DNA of 52,840 nucleotides from an uncultured Pelagibacteraceae bacterium (lineage in GTDB: Bacteria > Pseudomonadota > Alphaproteobacteria > Pelagibacterales > Pelagibacteraceae). The DNA lies in the NCBI GenBank assembly GCA_902629215.1, contig CACOQC010000004.1:1-52840 (forward strand). Reading direction: 5' to 3'. The notes beneath the pieces were generated by a model, which did not search any database, was not told where the DNA came from, and saw only the letters and a list, made by a program, of their open reading frames with translations. Position numbers and translations under genes: made by a program. This document shows, piece after piece, positions 19,255-30,848 of this stretch (position 1 is its first letter; the number at the start of each line of letters is the position of its first letter).

Positions 19255-20188
19255 TTACTAGACTCATTAATTGTTTTTTTAATTTTTCCTTTTCTTTTAT
19301 TTCTAAATATATTTTTATAAATTCTATATTAAATTGATCTTGTTTACTTAGTCTTAGAAAATCTTTTTCTGTGGTCAAAATTTTTGCATTTTTATCTAAA
19401 GCAATCTTATTTATGTAGTCTATATCTTTTTTTTTATAATTATAGTGGTCAGGGTATTCAATATTATCAATCACCTTAAATTTATTCTTTAACAACATAT
19501 CAATAAAGGTACTATGATTACCAATACCTGAAAACACCAAGTATTTTTCGTCTAAATTAAATTCATTTAGATTTAATAGTTTATAAGAACATCCATAAAA
19601 ATTTAGGTTAGAAGACTGAGTATTTAGTTTTTCCTTCAAATCACTTTCCTCTTCATCATTTCCACTCAAAAATATATTCTTATATTTTTCAATTTTACTT
19701 AAATTTTCTCTAAGTGGCCCAGCAGGTATTATTCTATTATTACCAACAAAGTTTTTTTTATTAAAACAGACAAAACTGATATCATAATCTATTTTATTAT
19801 CCTGTAGACCATCATCAAAAATTGCGATTTGAAATTTTTCTAAAATTGCTTGTTTCAAAGCTTTTTCTCTAAAATTATTTATAAAAGTTTTACCATGATT
19901 TTCTAGTATCCTTTGCTCATCCTTTTGATCAGAATAGTTTTTTTTAATAAAACATGTTTTTATATTTTCCTTATCAAAAATTTTTTTTAGTTCTATCGCA
20001 ATTGATGTTTTTCCAGTACCTCCTAAATAAATGTTTCCAACACAAATTGTTTTGATGTTTTCAAATTTAATTTTTTTGGTTTTTATCTGACTTGTAAAAA
20101 AATTAATTAATAGTGATAATGGATATAAAATATTTGAAATTAGGTTTGGTTTTTTATAATCCCAAAATTTAGGTTTTTTTAATTTCAT
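19238..20188 (-). CDS. lpxK: Tetraacyldisaccharide 4'-kinase
   Basis: LpxK phosphorylates the 4' position of the lipid A disaccharide. The 316-residue length is typical. It has an N-terminal hydrophobic segment and the Walker A loop GNIYLGGTGKTS near residue 52. ILENHGKT, DDGLQD, PAGPLRE and the conserved YPDHYNY motif near residue 237 are also present. It overlaps waaA upstream by 20 bases and the acyltransferase downstream by 17, so the four lipid A genes appear translationally linked. Confidence 0.95.
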   Translation of the reverse strand: MKLKKPKFWDYKKPNLISNILYPLSLLINFFTSQIKTKKIKFENIKTICVGNIYLGGTGKTSIAIELKKIFDKENIKTCFIKKNYSDQKDEQRILENHGKTFINNFREKALKQAILEKFQIAIFDDGLQDNKIDYDISFVCFNKKNFVGNNRIIPAGPLRENLSKIEKYKNIFLSGNDEEESDLKEKLNTQSSNLNFYGCSYKLLNLNEFNLDEKYLVFSGIGNHSTFIDMLLKNKFKVIDNIEYPDHYNYKKKDIDYINKIALDKNAKILTTEKDFLRLSKQDQFNIEFIKIYLEIKEKEKLKKQLMSLVNDKIH

Positions 20189-21425
20189 AAATAAATCTTT
20201 TATTTATTTCATTTACACTTTTCTTAAGAATTGAATCACCTAATTTCTTTATACTTATACTATTAGTTTTTTTAACAACTAAAAGTTTAGATGAAACATT
20301 AATTAATTGATGTAAATTTTTGATTTTGTATGCAATTTTTTTTTTATTAAATAGTTTATAGATATCATTAAAATTATGAACATTGGGTCCATGTAATATT
20401 TTTAATCCAAATTTAGCAGGCTCGATGGGATTTTGACCCCCATGTTTGATCATTGAGCCGCCAATAAATGCAATTTTTGAAATATTAAAAAATCTTTTTG
20501 TTTCTCCGTAAGTATTTACTAGATAGATATCAGTATCTTTGTCTATATTTTTATTAGAAGTTCTAATGATAGTTTTTAATCTCAATAATTTTAAATTATT
20601 GTAGATTTCATTTATTCTATTTATATGCCTTGGTATAATAATAGTTAATAAGTTTTTATGTTTTTTTTTCAATTTTAAATGTAATTTTGCAATAAGATCT
20701 TCCTCTCCTTTATGAGTACTAGAAGCACAAAAAATCAATCTTTTTTTAATTTTTGATAAAAAAGAATTTGAAAAATTAAAATCCTTTTTTATTTTTGGTT
20801 CACAAAATTTGATATTACCAATATTAGTTATTTTTTGTACTTTTAATCTTTTTAAAAATTTTTCAGTTTCTATATTTGCGGGATAAGCTACTTCTATATT
20901 TTTAAAAATATTTCTAGATAACTGATTAAAGAAATTCCATCTTCTAAATGACTTTGGTGTTATTCTTGCATTTAATAAAAATAGTGGAATTGAATTCTTT
21001 TTTAATTCTCTAAACATGCAAGGCCAAATTTCAGAGTCAATAAAAATTGAAATTTTTGGTTTCCAATAATTAATAAATTTAGAGGTAAAATATAATTGAT
21101 CTATAGGAAAAAATTGATGGATTGCTTTTTTAAATTTAAAGTTTTTAAATATTATAGAAGAACTTAATGTAGAAGTTGTTATTAGTATTGTATTAATTTT
21201 TTTATTTTTTTCTAATTCATATATTAATGGAACAACACTCATAAATTCACCTACACTTGCAGCATGAATCCAAACAAGATTACCTATTGATCTTTTTTTT
21301 GAAAAAAAACAAAACTTCTCTATAAATCTAAAATTGTGTTCTTTACCCTTAAATAATCTTATTAGAATTATTATAGGAGATAACAGAACAACTAGAGAAA
21401 TAAAAATTTGATAAATAAAAAACAT
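20169..21425 (-). CDS. waaA: Kdo transferase
   Basis: WaaA (KdtA) transfers 3-deoxy-D-manno-octulosonate from CMP-Kdo to lipid IVA. The 418-residue protein has an N-terminal membrane anchor (residues 1-22). The family signature WIHAASVGEFMSVVPLI is near residue 50. SEIWPCMFRELKK, ARITPKSFRRW and the C-terminal GGSMIKHGGQNPIEPAKFG, which is typical of this glycosyltransferase, follow. It shares one base with the msbA stop. The operon order msbA-waaA-lpxK-acyltransferase groups synthesis and export of lipid A. Confidence 0.95.
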   Translation of the reverse strand: MFFIYQIFISLVVLLSPIIILIRLFKGKEHNFRFIEKFCFFSKKRSIGNLVWIHAASVGEFMSVVPLIYELEKNKKINTILITTSTLSSSIIFKNFKFKKAIHQFFPIDQLYFTSKFINYWKPKISIFIDSEIWPCMFRELKKNSIPLFLLNARITPKSFRRWNFFNQLSRNIFKNIEVAYPANIETEKFLKRLKVQKITNIGNIKFCEPKIKKDFNFSNSFLSKIKKRLIFCASSTHKGEEDLIAKLHLKLKKKHKNLLTIIIPRHINRINEIYNNLKLLRLKTIIRTSNKNIDKDTDIYLVNTYGETKRFFNISKIAFIGGSMIKHGGQNPIEPAKFGLKILHGPNVHNFNDIYKLFNKKKIAYKIKNLHQLINVSSKLLVVKKTNSISIKKLGDSILKKSVNEINKRFIYEIKKT

Positions 21426-23164
21426 TATCCTTTTCTAATTTGTTTTTCATAGAAACTTTTATATTGATTTGAAATTTTTAAAAGTTCTTCATGATTTCCC
21501 GAAGCTAAAATTTTTCCTTTCTCGACTACAAATATTTTTTCTGAATTTAGAATTGTTGACAATCTGTGAGCTATTACAATTGTTGTTTTATTTTTAGTTA
21601 AAATGCTTATCGCATTCTGAATTTTTTCTTCAGTCTCAGAATCTAAAGATGAGGTAGCTTCATCAAGCAAGATAATTGGGCTTTTTTTCAGCATTGCTCT
21701 TGCTATTGAAATTCTTTGTTTTTCGCCACCAGATAGGCGAATACCATTTTCACCAATTATAGTATCATATTTATTGGGTAAATCTTTGATGAATTCCTCA
21801 CAATAAGATAATTTTGCTGCTTCTTTAATATCATCTTCAGTTGCATCCATTTTTGCATAAGCAATATTATTTCTTATGGTATCATCAAACAAAGTAGTAT
21901 CTTGGCTAACTAAAGATATATGACGCCTCAAAGAACTCAATTTTGAGTCGTAAATAGATTGATGATCAATTTTAATATCTCCTGATTTAATATTATAAAA
22001 TCTTGGAATTAAATTTAAAATCGTAGATTTTCCTGAACCACTATGTCCAACTAATGCAGACATTTTTCCACCTTTAATATCTAAATTAACCTTTTCCAAA
22101 ACAACATCATTTTGCTCATTATATTTGAATGAAACATTTTCAAATTTAATGTCAGCATTATTAATTTTTAGTTCTGTTGAATTTTGATTATCTTTAACTT
22201 CGTTTTCATTATCTATAATAGGCAAAATTCTTCTAGCAGCAGATAAACCCTGATTTACAGCCATGTTAATTGTAGCTAGAGATCTCACTGGTTGATATGC
22301 AAGCATCATAGCAGCAAGAAAAGAAAAAAAATTATTTATGTCGATTTCGTCATTAATGATCAATTTTCCAGAATAAAAGATAAGTATTGCAATCATTATT
22401 CCAGTAAAAGTTTCCATAATAGGAGAAACTCTTACATACACAGTTCTAATTTTAGCATTTTTATCTTTTAAGATTTCCAGATGTTTATCTGAACGTTGAA
22501 TTTCATAATCCTCTTTTTGAAAAATTTTTATTAATTTATGGTTTTTGAATAATTCAATTAGATAGGAATTTAAAAACCCTGACCTTTCTTGTGCTTGAGT
22601 TGCAACCTTACTTATTCTTTTACCCAAAGTTTTTGCAGCTATACTTGCTAATGGTATCATCACAATTGATATTAATGATAATTTCCAATTTTGATAAAAC
22701 ATTACGATTAAAAGTCCAATTAAAGTAAGACTGTCTTTAAAAAGAGCCAGGATCGCATCACTTAACATGTTGGTTATATGAGTTACATCAAATGTGAGAT
22801 TTGAAATAAATTTACCTGAATGTTTGCCATCAATTAATTTAGTATCGGCATTTATCAGTGATGAAACCATATCAAATTGAAGTATTTTTTTAATTTCCTC
22901 ACCAACTTTAATCATCGTTGATTTTGCCAGATATAAAGAAATCCCTTTAGTAGCAAAAGTAATGATAATGAAAGTTGGGATTAAAAAAATTAAAGTTTCA
23001 TCTTTATCTATGAATATTTTTTTAATTGCTGGATCTAATAACCAAGCAATAGCAGAAGTACTTCCTGCAACCATTATTGAAAAAAAAGCAGCAAATAAAA
23101 TTTTATTTAAAAATTTCTTAGAATAATCTTCATATAATCTTTTAATTATTTGAGTTGATTTCAT
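21425..23164 (-). CDS. msbA: Lipid A export ABC transporter, MsbA type
   Basis: A 579-residue half-transporter: an N-terminal domain with about six membrane helices (to residue 310) fused to a nucleotide-binding domain. The latter shows Walker A GHSGSGKST near residue 370, signature LSGGEKQRISIARAML, Walker B IILLDEATSSLD and the switch histidine in VIAHRLST. MsbA flips lipid A across the inner membrane; the family also contains multidrug exporters, but the position in a lipid A operon favours MsbA. It overlaps ubiA by four bases (ATGA). Confidence 0.92.
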   Translation of the reverse strand: MKSTQIIKRLYEDYSKKFLNKILFAAFFSIMVAGSTSAIAWLLDPAIKKIFIDKDETLIFLIPTFIIITFATKGISLYLAKSTMIKVGEEIKKILQFDMVSSLINADTKLIDGKHSGKFISNLTFDVTHITNMLSDAILALFKDSLTLIGLLIVMFYQNWKLSLISIVMIPLASIAAKTLGKRISKVATQAQERSGFLNSYLIELFKNHKLIKIFQKEDYEIQRSDKHLEILKDKNAKIRTVYVRVSPIMETFTGIMIAILIFYSGKLIINDEIDINNFFSFLAAMMLAYQPVRSLATINMAVNQGLSAARRILPIIDNENEVKDNQNSTELKINNADIKFENVSFKYNEQNDVVLEKVNLDIKGGKMSALVGHSGSGKSTILNLIPRFYNIKSGDIKIDHQSIYDSKLSSLRRHISLVSQDTTLFDDTIRNNIAYAKMDATEDDIKEAAKLSYCEEFIKDLPNKYDTIIGENGIRLSGGEKQRISIARAMLKKSPIILLDEATSSLDSETEEKIQNAISILTKNKTTIVIAHRLSTILNSEKIFVVEKGKILASGNHEELLKISNQYKSFYEKQIRKG

Positions 23165-24030
23165 ATATTCATTTTGCTCAAAATAATCGAGAGTAAAACA
23201 ATTAAACCAAATAAATTGTTACTCTTAAAAATTTTTAAACATTGATTTGTATTTGATAAGTTAAAATTTTTAATTTGATAAAAAAAAAGGTGAATAATCA
23301 TTAAAATAGATCCTAGATAAAAAAAATTATTTACATTCATAAGTTGCCCTAAAAATAAATAAAAAATTATTGTAATTGAGTAACATATAAACAAAAATTT
23401 CTTTGGGTTATCTTTAAATTTAATTGATGTAGATTTAACTCCTATAATTTCATCATCAGTAATATCTTGATATCCATATATAGTGTCGTACCCAAGTGTC
23501 CAAAATATGGCCCCAAAATATAATATAATTGGTATTAAATTTATTGAGTTCTCAATTGAAGTCCATCCGAGTATTAGTCCGTAGTTAAATGTTATTCCTA
23601 AATAAAGTTGTGGCCAATAAGTAAATCTTTTCATAAGGGGGTATGTAAATGCTAAAGGCATTGAACAAAAAGCTAATACTATTGTTAAATAATTAAAATT
23701 AATTAAAACTAATAAAGCACAAAAGCATAATATCATTGCGTATATCAATCCAAGTCTAACTGATATCTTTCCTGAAGCTATTGGTCTATTTTTTGTTCTT
23801 GAGACTTTTTTATCAAACTCTCTATCTACAATATCATTTATAATGCAGCCTGCTGACCTCATTAAAACAGAACCTAAAAAGAAAAGCAGAAGATAAAAAA
23901 TATATAATTTTAAATCATTAGAAAAATCATAAGCCAAAGTTAATCCCCAAGAGCAAGGCCAAAATAATAACATATACCCTATAGGCTTTTTAAACCTTGT
24001 AAGATCTAAAAATAATTTCAATTGGTTCAT
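23161..24030 (-). CDS. ubiA: 4-hydroxybenzoate polyprenyltransferase
   Basis: UbiA attaches the polyprenyl tail to 4-hydroxybenzoate in ubiquinone synthesis. The 289-residue integral membrane protein has seven to nine hydrophobic segments. It carries both aspartate-rich motifs that bind Mg-diphosphate: NDIVDREFDKKVSRTKNRPIASG near residue 66 and DTIYGYQDITDD near residue 180. The opening LTRFKKPIGYMLLFWPCSWG is typical. It leads the operon into msbA with a four-base overlap, an arrangement that links quinone and lipid A genes. Confidence 0.95.
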   Translation of the reverse strand: MNQLKLFLDLTRFKKPIGYMLLFWPCSWGLTLAYDFSNDLKLYIFYLLLFFLGSVLMRSAGCIINDIVDREFDKKVSRTKNRPIASGKISVRLGLIYAMILCFCALLVLINFNYLTIVLAFCSMPLAFTYPLMKRFTYWPQLYLGITFNYGLILGWTSIENSINLIPIILYFGAIFWTLGYDTIYGYQDITDDEIIGVKSTSIKFKDNPKKFLFICYSITIIFYLFLGQLMNVNNFFYLGSILMIIHLFFYQIKNFNLSNTNQCLKIFKSNNLFGLIVLLSIILSKMNI

Positions 24031-24081
24031 AAAATTTACTTGTAAATAACAAAGGCAAGATTGATAATCAAACTGATTCGT

Positions 24082-24486
24082 ATGAATATTGATTACACAG
24101 TTACTGCTTTAATGTTTCCAGCCATTCCTTTGATAATGAGTGTTTACAGTAATAGGTTTCATTCTTTGAGTGCGTTGATTAGAGAACTACATGATGAACA
24201 CGTATATGAAAAGCACATCCCTCCAGAATGGAAAAAGCAATTTATAAATTTAAGTGGAAGAATAACATTACTTAGATGGTCTATAATGTTTGGCGCATTT
24301 GGTTTTTTATTTAATATGTTGACCGTCTTGGGTCTTTACTTAAACGAGGTTTTTATAGCAAGATTGATTTTTGGATCTTGTTGTTTATCAATGATGATTT
24401 CGATAATTTTTTTTATAAGAGAAATTCATGTTTCGACAAACGCTTTAAGATTACATATGTCAGATATGGATGTTAATGTGGATTAA
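24082..24486 (+). CDS. DUF2721-like membrane protein
   Basis: The 134-residue protein begins at ATG 24082; a TTG seven codons earlier is possible but adds a basic extension. It has three hydrophobic segments (about residues 5-22, 66-90 and 95-115) with a polar loop containing RFHSLSALIRELHDEH and a C-terminal helix EIHVSTNALRLHM. This matches the DUF2721 pattern, in which a conserved R-x-x-x-L-x-R-E helix follows the first membrane segment. Function unknown. It is divergent from ubiA and overlaps qor tail to tail by four bases. Confidence 0.7.
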   Translation: MNIDYTVTALMFPAIPLIMSVYSNRFHSLSALIRELHDEHVYEKHIPPEWKKQFINLSGRITLLRWSIMFGAFGFLFNMLTVLGLYLNEVFIARLIFGSCCLSMMISIIFFIREIHVSTNALRLHMSDMDVNVD

Positions 24487-25454
24487 GGAATAATTACAGC
24501 AGGACCTAAAATTTTTCTTCCTTCTAAATCTTCATGAGCTTTGACAATCTCACTTAAGGGATACTTTTTAAAAATATCTAATTTAAATTTTTTGCTTATG
24601 AACATTTCAAATACTTTTTTTGCAGCTTCATCTAGCTCTTCTCTAGTCGAGGTGTAATGTGCAATACTTGGTCTAGTTAAATACAAACCTTTAGGTGCTA
24701 GAGATTTTGTTACATTACATGGATCTAAAGGACCTGATGCGTTACCAAAAGATACCATCATCCCTCTTACTTTTAAACATTCAATAGAACCATCAAATGT
24801 TTTTTTACCTACCCCATCATAAACAACTGGTACACCAATACCATTAGTTATTTCCTTAACTTTCTCCGCAAAATTTTCTTTTGAATAATTGATTACATGA
24901 CCACAACCATTTGCTCTAGCTATTGAAATTTTTTCATCAGATCCAACAGTTCCAATTACAGTACAGCCTAAACTTTTGGCCCACTGGCAAAATATTTGTC
25001 CAACTCCACCAGCAGCTGCATGAAATAAAATAGTTTCACCTGATTTGACTGGATAAGTTTTGTGAAGAAGATAAAAGACTGTAAAACCTTTAGTCATCAA
25101 AGTCACAACATTCTCCAATTCAATTTCGTTTGGAACTTTTACTAATTTTTTGGTTGGAAAAATTCGATGAGTTGCATAAGAGCCAATTGGCATTGATGCA
25201 TAAGCAACTTTATCTCCAACATTAAAATCTTTTACATCTGGACCAATTTTTTCAATAATACCTGCACCTTCAATACCAATGTTTGATGGTAGTTCAACTG
25301 GGTAAAGGCCAGACCTATGATAAGTATCAATATAGTTAAGACCAATAGCTACATTCTTAATTAGAACTTCACCAGATTTGGGGTCTCCCAATTTAATATC
25401 TTTAAGTTCTAAAACTTCTGGGCCACCATTTTTTAAAATTGTTACTGCTTTCAT
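24483..25454 (-). CDS. NADPH:quinone oxidoreductase, zinc-free MDR family
   Basis: A 323-residue medium-chain dehydrogenase/reductase of the quinone oxidoreductase (QOR) type. The GroES-like N-terminal half shows NYIDTYHRSGLYP, typical of QOR. The Rossmann half has AAAGGVGQIFCQWAKSLG near residue 150. There is no catalytic-zinc cysteine/histidine set, as expected for QOR. Members reduce quinones or alpha,beta-unsaturated carbonyls with NADPH; the real substrate is not known here. Its start overlaps the pirin stop by four bases (ATGA), giving a pirin-qor operon, perhaps concerned with oxidative or electrophile stress. Confidence 0.9.
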   Translation of the reverse strand: MKAVTILKNGGPEVLELKDIKLGDPKSGEVLIKNVAIGLNYIDTYHRSGLYPVELPSNIGIEGAGIIEKIGPDVKDFNVGDKVAYASMPIGSYATHRIFPTKKLVKVPNEIELENVVTLMTKGFTVFYLLHKTYPVKSGETILFHAAAGGVGQIFCQWAKSLGCTVIGTVGSDEKISIARANGCGHVINYSKENFAEKVKEITNGIGVPVVYDGVGKKTFDGSIECLKVRGMMVSFGNASGPLDPCNVTKSLAPKGLYLTRPSIAHYTSTREELDEAAKKVFEMFISKKFKLDIFKKYPLSEIVKAHEDLEGRKILGPAVIIP

Positions 25455-26287
25455 TTTACAAATGTACCATTATGATAATCTTGAACAGCTTGCAAGATCT
25501 CTGCTTTTGTATTCATTACAAAAGGCCCACCTCTTGCAATTTCTTCATTAATTGGTTTTCCAGATATCACTAAAAATTTTGCTTTTGATTTCGCTTTTAC
25601 TTTTAATTCCTCACCTTTTGTAAGCAGTATTAAGGTGCTATCTTTAATTTTATCATGCTTTTTAGAGCCAATTTCTATTTCACCATTAATTAAATAAACA
25701 AAAGTATTATGTGTAGACTGTAAATTAAAATTAAATTCTTTATCTTTATTTAATTCAACATCAAAATAAATAGGCTCAACGTTATGTCCTTTTACAGGAC
25801 CTTCAGCTTTTTCAAATTTGCCAGCAATAACTTTGATTTGTTTGTCTTGATCTTTATGCACACTCATTTTATCAGCATCAATGTAAATATATTCCGGTTT
25901 ACTCATCTTTAATTTTGCTGGCATATTAATCCACAATTGAAATCCATGAAGTCTACCTTCTTTCATAGCAGGCATTTCAGAATGAATAATACCACTTCCT
26001 GTTTTCATCCACTGAACGTCTCCAGCTGTCATTCTTCCTTCACCACCAGTGCTATCTTTATGTTCGAAATTTCCTGCAAGCATGTAAGTAACTGTTTCAA
26101 TACCTCTATGTGGGTGTGGAGGAAAACCAGCAATATAATCTTCGCTGTTTTCAGATCCGAATTCATCTAGCATTAAAAATGGATCAAAGTAGTTAGGTTC
26201 AACTCCTATACTTCTTTTTAACTTTACTCCCGCACCATCAGAGGCAGGGATTGGGTCTATAATTTGTTTAACCTCAATATTTTTCAT
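25451..26287 (-). CDS. Pirin family protein
   Basis: The 278-residue bicupin starts at ATG 26287; a TTG three codons upstream is less likely. The N-terminal cupin carries the metal site, with FPPHPHRGIETVTYML (two His), then GSGIIHSEMP (His) and a Glu beyond. This is the pirin signature. The C-terminal part contains EEIARGGPFVMNTKAEI, conserved in the family. Bacterial pirins bind iron, and some act as quercetinases or redox-sensing regulators; the role here is open. It is cotranscribed with the quinone oxidoreductase. Confidence 0.93.
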   Translation of the reverse strand: MKNIEVKQIIDPIPASDGAGVKLKRSIGVEPNYFDPFLMLDEFGSENSEDYIAGFPPHPHRGIETVTYMLAGNFEHKDSTGGEGRMTAGDVQWMKTGSGIIHSEMPAMKEGRLHGFQLWINMPAKLKMSKPEYIYIDADKMSVHKDQDKQIKVIAGKFEKAEGPVKGHNVEPIYFDVELNKDKEFNFNLQSTHNTFVYLINGEIEIGSKKHDKIKDSTLILLTKGEELKVKAKSKAKFLVISGKPINEEIARGGPFVMNTKAEILQAVQDYHNGTFVK

Positions 26288-26323
26288 AGTACTCAAATAA
26301 TAATTTTAATGTTTAATTCAAGA

Positions 26324-26692
26324 TTACTTTTTATCTAGACAATAACCTTTTGCACCATTTACTACTAAAAATAAAAAACCACCTGCTAATGCAATATTTT
26401 TCATAAAAGCAATTAATTGCATCTGATCTGAAAAATTTGTGTGAAAGATAACAGCCGTAGATACACAAAATAAACTTAAAGCTCCAGCAGCAATTCTAGT
26501 TTGGTAACCAATAATAATTAATATTGGTGCAAGTATTTCTAATATGATTGCAGGTATTAATAAAAAACCTGGAAGTCCAAAACTTTCCATCCAGCCTACT
26601 GTTCCATCATAATTTACAATTTTATTGAAACCACTTAATAGAAAAACACCTGAAATAAAAACTCTTCCCATTAAGTCAAAAATTTTAATCAT
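26324..26692 (-). CDS. DoxX family membrane protein
   Basis: I start at ATG 26692, five bases after the stop of the preceding gene; a GTG at 26707 would overlap it. The 122-residue protein has four hydrophobic helices. It carries the DoxX opening DLMGRVFISGVFLLSGFNKI, where the Ser-Gly-x-x-K motif is diagnostic. A polar end with YCLDKK follows. DoxX/SURF4-like proteins are found beside redox and detoxification systems, and their biochemical role is unclear. The order micro-protein, DoxX, pirin, quinone oxidoreductase on one strand fits a stress-related set. Confidence 0.85.
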   Translation of the reverse strand: MIKIFDLMGRVFISGVFLLSGFNKIVNYDGTVGWMESFGLPGFLLIPAIILEILAPILIIIGYQTRIAAGALSLFCVSTAVIFHTNFSDQMQLIAFMKNIALAGGFLFLVVNGAKGYCLDKK

Positions 26693-26697
26693 AATTA

Positions 26698-26886
26698 CTA
26701 TCCACACCTATTACATCGCACTGTAGCGAACATATCGTCCCAATCATTCTCTTTTTCCTCAACATAATCCAACAAACATCTTAAAGCTTTTGATTTATCG
26801 GGAAGATCATATTTATCAATAATTTGCTCAAGCATTTTTTCCGAATCTGAATAAATTTCGAAAGACACATCTTTTTTTTCACTCAT
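26698..26886 (-). CDS. 62-residue protein with C-terminal CxxC, RHH-like
   Basis: A short protein with a good ribosome binding site (AAGGA, 6 bases before ATG 26886), so translation is credible. Residues 8-44 (FEIYSDSEKMLEQIID, then DKSKALRCLLDYVEE) look like a strand followed by two helices, as in ribbon-helix-helix or Arc-type proteins. The last residues are RCNRCG, giving Cys58 and Cys61 for metal or redox chemistry, plus Cys37. No family is recognised with confidence. It sits directly before doxX. A metal- or redox-responsive small regulator is one reading, but nothing in the window tests it. Confidence 0.7.
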   Translation of the reverse strand: MSEKKDVSFEIYSDSEKMLEQIIDKYDLPDKSKALRCLLDYVEEKENDWDDMFATVRCNRCG

Positions 26887-26934
26887 GTTTTTCCTTTTTT
26901 TGGTTTAGTTATGTCTCCTAAAATTATTTATACA

Positions 26935-27597
26935 TTATAATTCACTTAATAATCTAGATAAATTTTTTATTTCTAATTTTGGTTTAAAATCTAAATTATC
27001 AAATATATTATCATTTCTATTCACCCAAATAGATTGATATCCATAATTTCCACCACCCGAAACATCCCATGTGTTTGCACTTAAGAAAGCAACTTCATTT
27101 TTTTCAATTTTATATTTTTTTATGGGTATGTCATAAACTTTTGAATTTGGTTTATAAACTCCTACTTCTTCAATAGAAAAAATATCATCAAACAAATTAT
27201 TTAAATTATTACTCTTTACTAATTCATTTAGTAATGAAGGAGTTCCATTTGAAAGAATGGCTAATTTAAATTTTTTTTCTTTTAGGGCTTTTAAAGTTTC
27301 TGGAACTTCTTTGTAGGTTGATAAGATTTTATATAAATTGAGTAATTCATTTTTCATTGAAGTGTCTATATTAAAAGCTTTCATAGATTTATCTAAGCTA
27401 TCTTCTGTAATTTGCCAAAAATCTTTATGTCTTCCCATTAAACTACGTAGCCAAGTATATTCTAACTGGGTGGTTCTCCAAAAATTTGCAAAAGGCTTCC
27501 ATTTATCTCCGATTTTATCTTTACATTTTTCAGCAGCAGAATTCACATCAAACAATGTTCCATAAGCATCAAAAATTATTGCTTTAACATTTTCCAT
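26935..27597 (-). CDS. Haloacid dehalogenase type II (HAD hydrolase)
   Basis: The 220-residue protein has the HAD nucleophile motif IFDAYGTLFD (Asp10) and LEYTWLRSLMGRHKDFWQ, which is the cap-region signature of L-2-haloacid dehalogenases. Also present are ILSNGTPSLL, the Lys in GVYKPNSKVY and the type II phrase SANTWDVSGGGNYGYQSIWVNR. Characterised relatives hydrolyse L-2-haloalkanoic acids through an aspartyl ester. Marine substrates such as monohalogenated acids are plausible but not shown. It is divergent from rsmE, 17 bases away. Confidence 0.9.
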   Translation of the reverse strand: MENVKAIIFDAYGTLFDVNSAAEKCKDKIGDKWKPFANFWRTTQLEYTWLRSLMGRHKDFWQITEDSLDKSMKAFNIDTSMKNELLNLYKILSTYKEVPETLKALKEKKFKLAILSNGTPSLLNELVKSNNLNNLFDDIFSIEEVGVYKPNSKVYDIPIKKYKIEKNEVAFLSANTWDVSGGGNYGYQSIWVNRNDNIFDNLDFKPKLEIKNLSRLLSEL

Positions 27598-27614
27598 AAA
27601 CTAACTTAACACAA

Positions 27615-28316
27615 ATGAGCAATATTAGATTATTTTTTTCGGACACATTGTCTACAGATATGACTAATAGATTGGATAAGTCTCAATCACATTATTTAAC
27701 TAAAGTTATGCGAATTAAAGAAAGTGAAGTTTTTTCAATATTTAATGAAAATGGAGAATGGGAAGCAAAAGTTTTAAAAACATCAAAAGGTATTGTTGAA
27801 TTTAAAACAGTTAAACAATTAAGAAAAAAAGAAAGTTCAAAAGAATTATGGCTAGCATTCTCTCCGATTAAATCAAATTATCAGAATTTTATGATTCAAA
27901 AAGCAACTGAACTAGGAGCAACTAAATTCTTACCAATTATTTTTGACAGAACGGTTGTGAGAAAAGTTAATAATGAGCGTTTAGAAAAAATAGTTATTGA
28001 AGCAAGTGAACAATCTAATCGACTAAAAGTACCTGAAATTGAGAAAGCTCAAAATTTAAAAAATTTTTTAAACTCAAATTCAATGGATTTAATTTTTACT
28101 GATTTAAATTCTGATAATAAAAAAATTGATAAATCAAAGTTAACAGACAAACCCATTTGCATTATAATAGGCCCTGAGGGTGATTTTTCAGAGGCTGAGA
28201 GAGGAGAGATTCTCTCTTTTAAGGGTGTTCAGTCTCTCAAAATTAATGAGAATATTTTAAGATCAGAAACAGCTGTGATATCAGCTATTTCGATCATAAA
28301 TTATGTTATTAATTGA
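27615..28316 (+). CDS. rsmE: 16S rRNA m3U1498 methyltransferase
   Basis: RsmE methylates N3 of U1498 in 16S rRNA using S-adenosylmethionine and belongs to the SPOUT knot family. The 233-residue length is typical. The N-terminal PUA-like part has SQSHYLTKVMRIKESEVFSIFN. The knotted C-terminal part shows KATELGATKFLPI, EASEQSNRLKVPEI, IIGPEGDFSEAERGEI and ILRSETAVISAISIINYV, all diagnostic. It lies 62 bases before coxB on the same strand, so it may feed some transcription into the oxidase cluster. Confidence 0.96.
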   Translation: MSNIRLFFSDTLSTDMTNRLDKSQSHYLTKVMRIKESEVFSIFNENGEWEAKVLKTSKGIVEFKTVKQLRKKESSKELWLAFSPIKSNYQNFMIQKATELGATKFLPIIFDRTVVRKVNNERLEKIVIEASEQSNRLKVPEIEKAQNLKNFLNSNSMDLIFTDLNSDNKKIDKSKLTDKPICIIIGPEGDFSEAERGEILSFKGVQSLKINENILRSETAVISAISIINYVIN

Positions 28317-28378
28317 TAAATTGTCGCGAAAACTAAAGTGTAATTTTTATAAAAGGGCTTTATATAGCTATTAAAAAA

Positions 28379-30828
<2,450 letters not shown>

Positions 30829-30848
30829 AATTAAAGCTAAGAAAATTG

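Noticed and set aside
28317-28378. A sigma-70 promoter for the cox operon (TTGTCG with TATAAA)
   Set aside because: A promoter is expected here, but the two elements are 21 bases apart and alternative pairs are equally weak, so I could not place it.
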